A DNA stretch of 64,000 bases from Acetivibrio sp. MSJd-27. Its GTDB lineage: Bacteria; Bacillota; Clostridia; UMGS1840; HGM11507. The DNA lies in contig NZ_JAHLPV010000008.1 of NCBI RefSeq assembly GCF_018918095.1, forward strand, positions 1-64,000, read 5' to 3'. The translations under genes and the position numbers were made by a program. Positions 16,957 through 24,159 of the stretch are shown here, piece by piece. Each line of letters starts with the position of its first letter. Position 1 is the stretch's first letter. Under the pieces are notes generated by a model. It saw only the letters and a list, made by a program, of their open reading frames with translations, ran no database searches and was not told the origin of the DNA.

Positions 16957-17051
16957 ACAACGAAGGCGGCGAAATGTCGCCACAGTATTGTGATTCAATC
17001 GTTCTCCAAACCTCTTAACATTTTCAATGTTCTAGAGGTTTGTGAGGTTAT
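16957..17051 (+). repeat. ~95-base structured repeat, copy 1
   Basis: The unit runs from ACAACGAAGG to GTGAGGTTAT. It folds into two hairpins: GGCGGC/GTCGCC with loop GAAAT, and CCTCTTAACATT TTC AATGTTCTAGAGG. Copy 2 starts 105 bases later. The orientation of transcription, if any, is unknown. Confidence 0.75.
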
Positions 17052-17061
17052 CTAAAATGCA

Positions 17062-17155
17062 ACAATGAAGATGGCAGTTTGTCATCGGAATATTGCATTT
17101 CAATGTTCTCCGAAGCTCTTGGCATTTTTAATGCCTTAGAGGTTCGTGAGGTTAT
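17062..17155 (+). repeat. ~95-base structured repeat, copy 2
   Basis: It aligns to copy 1 along its length at roughly 70-75 percent identity by eye. In the first hairpin GGCGGC/GTCGCC becomes GATGGC/GTCATC. In the second, AACATT/AATGTT becomes GGCATT/AATGCC. Both sets of changes preserve pairing. Both copies end in GTGAGGTTAT. Confidence 0.75.
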
Positions 17156-17199
17156 TATACCACACTAGGATTTTCTTTTCAATATACTGACATCTAAAT

Positions 17200-18102
17200 T
17201 CACATTACATCCAACTTAAGAAATTCATTTAAGATTGATGTTTTTGGAATCAGCTCAGTGGGGATTGGGTCAAACTGTTCCAGAATGTGAATCAGGCGGT
17301 TTGTTTTTCTGCTTTTGTCCTTCATGGAACAGAGCAGTTCCAAACCCTGTTCTCTTAAGACACAGGGCTCATAAAACAAAAAGGTGTCAATCAGAAAATC
17401 GGCTTTTCTGAGATAGGAGTATCGTTTTTCACCGGCGCGTACACTGGGCCACATCTGAAACGTGATCTCCGGCGGTGCGGAGCGGTAATAATTATCCCGG
17501 ATCATGCGCCTAAGAAAGCGGAAGTCATTTCGGTTGTATGGCTTACCGTTCGGGTTAAAAACCTGTCCGTAAGGTGAGACATAAACTTTTATAGAATCGT
17601 TCTTTGGTGTCAGACCGCAGATTTTATCATTCAACGCGTGAAGTCCTTCCACAATATAAATGGTGTTTTCTTTGGGTTTTACCGTGGTGTGGTTGTCTAC
17701 AACCTGCCGTTTTTCAAAGTCAAAATAGGGCAGGGACAGAGGCTCCTTTGCCTGAATTTGACGGATCGTTCTCTGATATTTGCTGATATCAATGGTCTTG
17801 ATGGTTTCAAAATCCTTTGTGCCGTCTTTTTTGGGCTTCATCGTATCCTGAGGATAGAAAAAATTATCAAGGGATATGGGAACCAGTTCTTTGTCCTGTA
17901 TATAGTGAAACAGAGTGTTGGCAAAGGTTGTTTTTCCGGAGGAAGTTGGCCCGCTGATATAGACAAAATGCAGATTTTTTTCACGGATGCGTTCCGACAG
18001 ACGGAAGACTTCTTTTCGAAAATCCTCTTCGCACTGGGCGATAAACCGTTCCGGTGCTTTTGCCATATCATTGATGGTTTCAATGCTCATACCTCTTGCC
18101 AT
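17200..18102 (-). CDS. Uridine kinase-like nucleoside kinase (P-loop NTPase)
   Basis: The 300-residue protein has a Walker A SGPTSSGKTTFANTL near residue 55 and the uridine kinase/phosphoribulokinase markers PISLDNFFYP and YIVEGLHALND. It lacks the N-terminal TGS/threonyl-tRNA synthetase-like part seen in some longer family members. It would phosphorylate a nucleoside or similar hydroxyl using ATP or GTP. AGAGGTGA lies 5 bases before the ATG. It is the third gene of a minus-strand block (MBL hydrolase, hemZ, kinase) and 20 bases downstream of hemZ. Confidence 0.87.
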   Translation of the reverse strand: MARGMSIETINDMAKAPERFIAQCEEDFRKEVFRLSERIREKNLHFVYISGPTSSGKTTFANTLFHYIQDKELVPISLDNFFYPQDTMKPKKDGTKDFETIKTIDISKYQRTIRQIQAKEPLSLPYFDFEKRQVVDNHTTVKPKENTIYIVEGLHALNDKICGLTPKNDSIKVYVSPYGQVFNPNGKPYNRNDFRFLRRMIRDNYYRSAPPEITFQMWPSVRAGEKRYSYLRKADFLIDTFLFYEPCVLREQGLELLCSMKDKSRKTNRLIHILEQFDPIPTELIPKTSILNEFLKLDVM

Positions 18103-18121
18103 GGGATCACCTCTCTAATGC

Positions 18122-19552
18122 TTAAATTTCCTTCTTTCTGTTTAGGATGATATTCTTTTGCCTTAAATATTCCTCCGCGAGCTTTGGATTTGGAATTCTG
18201 GTGATTTTTTTTGTTCGGGGATCCACTAATTTTGTGATTCCACCGCCGCCGGCCGCCAGAGTGGTCTGCAGTTCCTCCATCATATAGACGTTATAAATGC
18301 TTTCATATCCCGGCTTGCTGTATCCCACGTTTTCCAGATTATCTAAAATATTTTTCTGGCGGTATAGGTAATAGGGCTCATATCCATTTTCTTTCAGCTC
18401 GGAGGATGCCAGTGAAAGCATTTTGGAAACCAAGCTTTCTTCATTGGATACATCCGCATGCTCCTGATTCAGCCTGGAAGCCCTTTTTAATGCCAGTGTA
18501 TGAACCGTGATGTTCTCAGGTTCCAATTTTATGATTTGTTCCATTGTTGTTTTAAAATCTTCCAGATTTTCGCCGGGAAGACCGGCAATCAAATCTGTGT
18601 TTACCGCGTGAAATCCAACTTTGCGCGCTAGGCTGTAAGCGCTGAAGAACTGTTCCACCGAATGGGCACGTCCGATTTTTTTTAAAGTCTCACTGTTTAG
18701 TGTCTGCGGATTGATGCTGACGCGGTCTACGCCGTATTCTTTCAGCAGAAGGAGTTTCTCCTCCGTGATGGTGTCCGGCCGTCCGGCTTCCACGGTAAAT
18801 TCCCGCACTTTGGACAAATCCATATGAGTGCGCAGCGCTTCCAGAATACCTTGCAGCTGTCGGGCGGTTAGTGTGGTGGGCGTTCCGCCCCCGAAATAGA
18901 TGGAATCGATCACAAAACCATTTCGTTCGATTGCGCCGCCGGTTTCCGCAATTTCCTCCGCCAGCTGTTTCAGAAAGGAGGATAAAATTTTCTCATCCGT
19001 ATAGGTTTTTGAGATAAAGGAGCAGTAAGCGCACCGGGTAGGGCAGAAGGGAATGCCTATGTATAGAGAACAGCCGTTTGGAAGCTGATTTTTCTGAACG
19101 TTCAGCTCCTTTTCCGCGGCTTGGAGCATTAGGACTGTCTTTTCCGAACTGACCAGAAGTTCTTCCTGAAAAATTTTGCTTACCTGTCTGCCGGAAAGCC
19201 CTTCCCGCAGCATTCTGGCCGCAGTTTTGGCAGGTCGTACACCGGTTAAAATGCCCCAGGGGAGGCGGGGGGAATCGAACTGCTGTACCGCATTGAGAAA
19301 AGAGCGCGCGATTACATAGGGATCTTTGCGGAGAAAATAGGTGTCTTCCTGCATGGAGAATCTTCCAACCGCTTTCTGACCGTGCAGAAGGATCCAAGTT
19401 TCCGCTGTCTTTCCATCCCATTTGCTGATGATTTTGTCCTCTTTTTCCCCATCATGAAAAAATAACTGTGCTCCGAAAAACACAGCTTTTATAATATGTT
19501 CCAGATTATATTTGCGCTCATGCCCCTGCATGATAACCGAAAATTCCATCAT
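18122..19552 (-). CDS. hemZ: Coproporphyrinogen dehydrogenase HemZ-like radical SAM enzyme
   Basis: The 476-residue protein has a C-terminal-extended radical SAM core with CPTRCAYCSF (CxxxCxxC for the 4Fe-4S cluster) near residue 170, YFGGGTPTTL, and the HemN/HemZ features NTDLIAGLPGE and GYSKPGYESIYN. The N-terminal ~160 residues (PWGILTGVRPAKTA) are characteristic of HemZ rather than HemN. The expected reaction is oxygen-independent oxidative decarboxylation of coproporphyrinogen III, although some relatives are haem chaperones. It starts immediately after the MBL gene stop. Confidence 0.9.
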   Translation of the reverse strand: MMEFSVIMQGHERKYNLEHIIKAVFFGAQLFFHDGEKEDKIISKWDGKTAETWILLHGQKAVGRFSMQEDTYFLRKDPYVIARSFLNAVQQFDSPRLPWGILTGVRPAKTAARMLREGLSGRQVSKIFQEELLVSSEKTVLMLQAAEKELNVQKNQLPNGCSLYIGIPFCPTRCAYCSFISKTYTDEKILSSFLKQLAEEIAETGGAIERNGFVIDSIYFGGGTPTTLTARQLQGILEALRTHMDLSKVREFTVEAGRPDTITEEKLLLLKEYGVDRVSINPQTLNSETLKKIGRAHSVEQFFSAYSLARKVGFHAVNTDLIAGLPGENLEDFKTTMEQIIKLEPENITVHTLALKRASRLNQEHADVSNEESLVSKMLSLASSELKENGYEPYYLYRQKNILDNLENVGYSKPGYESIYNVYMMEELQTTLAAGGGGITKLVDPRTKKITRIPNPKLAEEYLRQKNIILNRKKEI

Positions 19553-20197
19553 CTAGCGCTCCGATCTGTCTATGTAATGATATACTTCATTGTTTTTCTT
19601 TTCAAATCCAATGGTTGTCTCCTGTCCATGCCCGGGATACACCATAATGTCATCGCTGAGAAGAAACAACTTATTGAGAATGGAATCCACCTCGCTGGCC
19701 AGATTGCCGGAGGGAAGATCGCACCGGCCGATGCCCAGATAAAACAGAGTATCGCCGGAAATCAATAAATTCTCACCTAGGAGGCAGATGCTTCCAATGG
19801 TATGGCCTGGTGTTTCAATCACTTTCAGGTTTGCCTGACCGACTGGGATCCAATCTCCATCTTTTAATAGAATGTCTGCCTGTACTGGCTTAATGGATTT
19901 GTTTCCATATGCTGTGAGGTTTTTGTACGGATCGTTGACAAGATCTTTTTCCAGATGACACAGACAAAGTTGTGCATCGGGGAAAGCAGCTTGTACGTCG
20001 TGAAGTGCCATGATGTGATCATAGTGACCGTGGGTTAGAACGATACGGGAAACAGAGAATCCCCGCTCTTTTACTACGCGGACGATCCGGTCTGCGTCCT
20101 CCCCGGGATCGATGATGATTCCGCACTTTTCGTTTTCGTCATAAAGAATATAACAATTTGTCTGTAAAGGACCGACGGGCAGTCTTTCTATTTTCAT
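19553..20197 (-). CDS. MBL-fold hydrolase (glyoxalase II-like)
   Basis: The 214-residue protein has the metallo-beta-lactamase motif THGHYDHI (HxHxDH) near residue 57, ETPGHTIGS, LISGDTLFYLGIGR and VYPGHGQETT, a complete set of binuclear metal ligands. Length and motifs match the small GloB/YqgX-like hydrolases acting on thioesters. The start at 20197 has GAGGAA upstream; an ATG seven codons earlier has none. It is the first gene of the block with hemZ and the nucleoside kinase, a frequent clostridial neighbourhood. Confidence 0.88.
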   Translation of the reverse strand: MKIERLPVGPLQTNCYILYDENEKCGIIIDPGEDADRIVRVVKERGFSVSRIVLTHGHYDHIMALHDVQAAFPDAQLCLCHLEKDLVNDPYKNLTAYGNKSIKPVQADILLKDGDWIPVGQANLKVIETPGHTIGSICLLGENLLISGDTLFYLGIGRCDLPSGNLASEVDSILNKLFLLSDDIMVYPGHGQETTIGFEKKNNEVYHYIDRSER

Positions 20198-20278
20198 ATG
20201 TTTTTCCTCGTTTGTCATTTCAGTTAAGCATAGAGCATCAAACGCAATATGGGTTCCATGTTCTAATCATTCTATATT

Positions 20279-20815
20279 CTATATATTCCGCATGATCTCC
20301 TCTGCAATTTTTTGATAGAGACCTTGGGGATTTTTTTCAAACATTTCTTTTGTCCGGATGGCAAGATCCCGGCTTCCTACATTTAGTCCGAGCTGAAACA
20401 GCGGAACACCTTTTTCCGTGATCTCCATACGGACGGCAAATTCCCCATTGTCCAAAACCGTGTAATCCGCTTTGACAATGCTGGTGGGTTCGGCTACCTT
20501 TTGGCTGGTATTCACGGCAAAGATAATCTTTTCTTTCAGCGAATACGGGATCTTATTTTCAAAAAAACCAATCACCTGGGCTCCTGCAGGAGTAATTTCA
20601 TAATACTCTTTTTTGGCTTCTTTGGTCAGTTTAATTTTCTTATCCTTTACCAGTTCATAAAGATTTTGCTGCAGGGCAAAATAATCGATGGAGAGTTCCT
20701 TTAAGATGATTTCGGTAAGGTCAGAATTGGTTGCGGGTTTATGATAGGTATCCAATGCAAATAGGATAATCAGTTTAATGTTTGCATCATCAGATAATAA
20801 TTTTTTATAGCCCAT
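20279..20815 (-). CDS. DUF4364 family protein (winged-helix-type regulator)
   Basis: The 178-residue protein begins MGYKKLLSDDANIKLIILFAL and continues with a helix-turn-helix-like region (about 15-85; TNSDLTEIILKELSIDYFALQQNLYELVKDKKI, YYEITPAGAQVIGFF), then an alpha/beta half. This is the DUF4364 layout common in spore-forming Clostridia, with presumed DNA-binding function. AAGGAGG lies 7 bases before ATG 20815, so an upstream in-frame ATG is rejected. Confidence 0.85.
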   Translation of the reverse strand: MGYKKLLSDDANIKLIILFALDTYHKPATNSDLTEIILKELSIDYFALQQNLYELVKDKKIKLTKEAKKEYYEITPAGAQVIGFFENKIPYSLKEKIIFAVNTSQKVAEPTSIVKADYTVLDNGEFAVRMEITEKGVPLFQLGLNVGSRDLAIRTKEMFEKNPQGLYQKIAEEIMRNI

Positions 20816-20978
20816 ATTCCGCCTCCTTCTGCCATTCATTTCCGTCAAAGATACACTTTTGTTTTTCTGTCTTTTTATCTTGTATGAAAAATGGTGCCGC
20901 ACTCTCTGCTAACAGTTTACCACAAAATATCATTCTTTTCAATTGTCCCGTCAAAAATTCATTCAAAAACATGGAAAA

Positions 20979-21515
20979 TCAGCCCATTCCAACAAACACA
21001 CGGGTCACGAAAACACTTGCCAGAATTCCGGCGGCATCCGCCAGCAGAGCCGCTTTCACAGCATAACGGGTATCGGTCACCTGCACCGCGCCGAAATAGA
21101 CGGCAATGGTATAAAAGGTTGTTTCGGTGGAGCCTGCCATAACGGAGGCCACATTGCCAATGAGGCTGTCCGGTCCGTAAGTTTTCAGAATATCCGCCAG
21201 CATGGCGATTCCGCCGCTTCCGGAAATAGGGCGGAGCAGTGCCAGGGGCATTGTCTCGGTTGGAATACCCAGAAAAGCTGTGACGGGAGAGATGAGATTG
21301 CAAAGGAAATCCAGAAGTCCGGAACCGCGAAGCATGGCGATGGCAATCATCAACCCTACCACCGGCGGCAGAATGTTGACAATGGTGGTCATGCTGTCCT
21401 TTGCCCCGTCCAGGAATGCTTGATAGGCGTCCGTCTTTTTGCAGAAAGCTCCCAGCAGGAAAAGCAGGATCAGGCAGGGAAGCAACCATTCGGATATCGT
21501 TTTTACTGTCTGCAT
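20979..21515 (-). CDS. spmB: Spore maturation protein B
   Basis: The 178-residue integral membrane protein carries the nucleoside-recognition/gate-type motif of SpmB: NILPPVVGLMIAIAMLRGSGLLDFL, LLRPISGSGGIAMLADILKTYGPDS and MAGSTETTFYTIAVYFGAV. Together with SpmA it is required for full spore core dehydration in Bacillus. Its start overlaps the spmA end by 13 bases. Confidence 0.95.
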   Translation of the reverse strand: MQTVKTISEWLLPCLILLFLLGAFCKKTDAYQAFLDGAKDSMTTIVNILPPVVGLMIAIAMLRGSGLLDFLCNLISPVTAFLGIPTETMPLALLRPISGSGGIAMLADILKTYGPDSLIGNVASVMAGSTETTFYTIAVYFGAVQVTDTRYAVKAALLADAAGILASVFVTRVFVGMG

Positions 21516-22102
21516 GTCAGAATTCGTTCCTCCCTTGCCCGAAAGAATTTTGCCGCCAGAATCCCCACCAAAAGACCAGTTAAGCTGCTAATCCACATGG
21601 GAAATACAATAAAAAAGGGGTTTCCGGATCCGTAATTCATCCGCAGGGACAGAATCGTGGAGGGGATCAGCTGAATCGATGAGGTGTTTAGGATTACGAA
21701 CAGGCACATTGCATGGCTGGCTGTATTCCGGTTATGATTTTGCTTTTTGAGTTTCTCCATGGCTGAAATGCCTAGAGGGGTGGCGGCATTTCCCATACCC
21801 AGCAGGTTGGCGGTTATATTTAATGTCATGGCACCGAATGCCTCCGAGTCAGGAGGAACATCCCGAAACAGCCTGCCTAGAACCGGCTGAAGTATCCTTG
21901 CGATGATTTTTGTTATTCCGGCTCGGTCGGCAATCTTTAAAATGCCGTTGAAAAAGCACATGATGCCAAGCAGGGTGATCAGTAGCTGGATAGTGTCGCT
22001 GCAGGAGGCAATGCCTGCGGCGACCGTTTCCGCATATGTGCCGTTAAAAAAACTGTATAGGATAGAGGCCGCCATCATGGTGAGCCATATTTTGTTCAGC
22101 AT
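21503..22102 (-). CDS. spmA: Spore maturation protein A
   Basis: The 199-residue membrane protein begins MLNKIW and contains IMCFFNGILKIADRAGITKII and ITANLLGMGNAATPLGISAM, which are hallmark SpmA sequences. AAAGGAGG lies 6 bases before ATG 22102. It forms an operon with spmB and lies 61 bases downstream of the SpoIVFB-like peptidase gene, all reading left, consistent with a sporulation cluster. Confidence 0.95.
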   Translation of the reverse strand: MLNKIWLTMMAASILYSFFNGTYAETVAAGIASCSDTIQLLITLLGIMCFFNGILKIADRAGITKIIARILQPVLGRLFRDVPPDSEAFGAMTLNITANLLGMGNAATPLGISAMEKLKKQNHNRNTASHAMCLFVILNTSSIQLIPSTILSLRMNYGSGNPFFIVFPMWISSLTGLLVGILAAKFFRAREERILTCRQ

Positions 22103-22163
22103 ATAGAGCCTCCTTTCAACCGTGAATTTACAGAGGAGAGTTTCCATGTCTTCCTCTGCGTGT

Positions 22164-23105
22164 TCATCCTTTCCTCTTTGAGAGGAAAATCTTATCGTGC
22201 TCGGCTATCGAATGCTGTGCTCTATGCTTCATCACAAGTTCTTTCATTTTTATGTTTGATCCCTTGCGGATGATGCCGTCAATCAGTTCTCCCTCCGTGA
22301 GGGTACCCATGATTTGGATTCCGTCCAAAACGGTAATCAGATAATACCGGTTATGGCAGAAATGATTCAGAATCTTGCGGGCGCTCAGCTCCTTATTTAC
22401 GGCAATGCTGGAAATCGGCATGCTTTCAATCACTTTCTGACGCTTTTTATAGTCCGCGATCTCCCGCATCAGATACAAGCGCAGATTGTTTTTTTCCATG
22501 AACAGGTTGCCGTATAAAAAGCATCCGATCAAACACATGGAAAAATTGAATCGAGTTGCAAAGAATAGCCAGATGCCGCAGACAATCAATAGAAGAGACA
22601 ATACCTTTGTCAATTTTTCGCAAAAATAATAAGCTTTGATATAGCCGATAAACTTGCTTAAAAAAGCCCGCAAAACCCGGCCGCCGTCCAATGGAACTGC
22701 GGGGAGCAGGTTTACAAGAGCGCAGCTTATATTCGCATAATACAAGAAGGATAACTCCTGGTTCCATATCCCGCTGACACTCCTGAAAAGCAAAAACGCC
22801 AGCGCCAGCCCCAGATTGCACAGAGGACCTGCCAGCGCCATAATGATCTCGTCATCCGGGTTTTGAATCAGTTCGTTTTGAAGTCGAATGTTAATACCAA
22901 AAGGTTCCACCGAAATCGAATGAATTTTGATTTCCCTTTTCCACAGCGCGACAAGATGGGCAAGTTCATGGCAGAGCATCAGAAAAAACATCATCAGATA
23001 CTGTCTGAAAAAGCCGCACCAGAGCGCAAAGAGAATCACCGGAAGAAGAAATGGGTTGATGTGGAACCGTCCCCGCTCCCACCGTTCATAAAACGGATTT
23101 TTCAT
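22164..23105 (-). CDS. spoIVFB: SpoIVFB-like M50 site-2 protease with extra C-terminal domain
   Basis: The 313-residue intramembrane metalloprotease has HELAH (HExxH) in the second hydrophobic segment near residue 45 and NLLPAVPLDGGRVLRAF supplying the third metal ligand. About 190-313 is a cytoplasmic domain resembling a CBS-type module (LSARKILNHFCHNRYYLITVLDG). In Bacillus SpoIVFB cleaves pro-sigma-K in the mother cell. The start codon overlaps the stop of the M23 gene (ATGA), matching the spoIVFA-spoIVFB operon. That sigma-K is its substrate here is inference. Confidence 0.9.
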   Translation of the reverse strand: MKNPFYERWERGRFHINPFLLPVILFALWCGFFRQYLMMFFLMLCHELAHLVALWKREIKIHSISVEPFGINIRLQNELIQNPDDEIIMALAGPLCNLGLALAFLLFRSVSGIWNQELSFLYYANISCALVNLLPAVPLDGGRVLRAFLSKFIGYIKAYYFCEKLTKVLSLLLIVCGIWLFFATRFNFSMCLIGCFLYGNLFMEKNNLRLYLMREIADYKKRQKVIESMPISSIAVNKELSARKILNHFCHNRYYLITVLDGIQIMGTLTEGELIDGIIRKGSNIKMKELVMKHRAQHSIAEHDKIFLSKRKG

Positions 23106-23740
23106 TTGATCAGGTAAGGCTGGGGATCTACCGGCGTACCATCCACTCTGATTTCAAAATGAAGATGAGGACCAGTACTTTTTCCGGTATTTCCGGACAG
23201 AGCAATCTCCTCGCCTTGCTGTATCTGTGCGTTTGCTTCCTTGAGCGTTTCGCTCAGATGTCCATAGAAAGTGGCGTATCCGTTTTCATGGGTGACAAGC
23301 ATGCATTTGCCGTAAGTCTCGTCTTCCTTAATTTCGGTCACCGTTCCGGCGAGCGGGGCGTGCACCTTGGTACCCTCCTTTGCGTCAATATCCATTCCGG
23401 TGTGCAGGGAATTCTCATTTGTGATGGGGTTCATCCGTTCCCCATACGGAGACATGACAGCGCCATCCAAGGGCATGTGAAAGACCGGAGCTCCCAGCGT
23501 ATAGGAGGCGATCACATGCTTCATATCCGCATAGAGCCCTTTGAAGTCCGTAGTGGTTCCGAGAACCGACTGAACGGTTGTCTGCACGCCGTTATCCGGC
23601 ATAAATTTTAGAACTGCCACACAGCCAACCAGCAGAACAGCCAGAATCAGTTTCAAGTTTATGTGAGGCAGTTCCTGCTCTCCGGAAGATTGGCGGTATC
23701 TTCTCTGAGCCCGTGCTCTGCTGAATCCCTCGTTTCTCAT
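23102..23740 (-). CDS. SpoIVFA-like M23/LytM-domain membrane protein
   Basis: The 212-residue protein has a cytoplasmic basic tail, a membrane segment (about 30-48; LKLILAVLLVGCVAVLKFM), and a C-terminal LytM domain with LHTGMDID (H and D ligands) and GPHLHFEIR (HxH), so the zinc site appears complete. Size, topology and coupling to the M50 protease gene match SpoIVFA, which anchors and regulates SpoIVFB. It could alternatively be an active endopeptidase. Confidence 0.82.
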   Translation of the reverse strand: MRNEGFSRARAQRRYRQSSGEQELPHINLKLILAVLLVGCVAVLKFMPDNGVQTTVQSVLGTTTDFKGLYADMKHVIASYTLGAPVFHMPLDGAVMSPYGERMNPITNENSLHTGMDIDAKEGTKVHAPLAGTVTEIKEDETYGKCMLVTHENGYATFYGHLSETLKEANAQIQQGEEIALSGNTGKSTGPHLHFEIRVDGTPVDPQPYLIK

Positions 23741-23857
23741 AATGTGTTTCTCCTTTTCTGTTTAAGCAGTCGGATAGACAGCCCTTCTCTATTTCATTTA
23801 TATGTCTTGTTTCCGGAATTATGTCTTGCTATTTTTCATGGAATTTAATATAATATA

Positions 23858-24131
23858 AGCATTAGAGAGTTGAGGCCAATATGCTTTGCACTTGTTAAAA
23901 TCCCGCCTTTTTGGATTGTCGGTCTTGCAAGGCGTCAGCCTTGCTGCACCCTTACGCACCAAAAAGACAAAATTTTTCCTGTGTGCAGAGTTGCTGAGTT
24001 TCCACAGAGCAAATTTTTTCGTAAGGCAAGGAAAAAGCGCGGGGAATACTAGCCGTATGCACAAGCATTTTGACGCAGAATTGCGGAAAATTTGCCTGTG
24101 TAAACCATATTGGGCTCAACTCTCTAATGCT
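23858..24131. mobile_element. MITE-like element upstream of smc
   Basis: A 26-base terminal sequence AGCATTAGAGAGTTGAG.. (23858-23883) has its inverted copy at 24106-24131 with a single mismatch, bounding a 274-base noncoding unit. The interior has A/T tracts and no supported gene. No convincing target duplication is visible. It ends 16 bases before the smc ribosome site, so any smc promoter must lie inside or to the left of it. Confidence 0.7.
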
Positions 24132-24159
24132 CGAGTTCGTATCCTCTGGAGGAAATGAA

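Noticed and set aside
16957-17155. CRISPR array
   Set aside because: Only two diverged copies of about 95 bases, with internal hairpins and no constant short repeat with unique spacers. No CRISPR array was seen anywhere in the window and no cas gene.
23886-24158. Short open frames inside the element upstream of smc
   Set aside because: They span the inverted repeats of the MITE-like element in several frames without ribosome sites.
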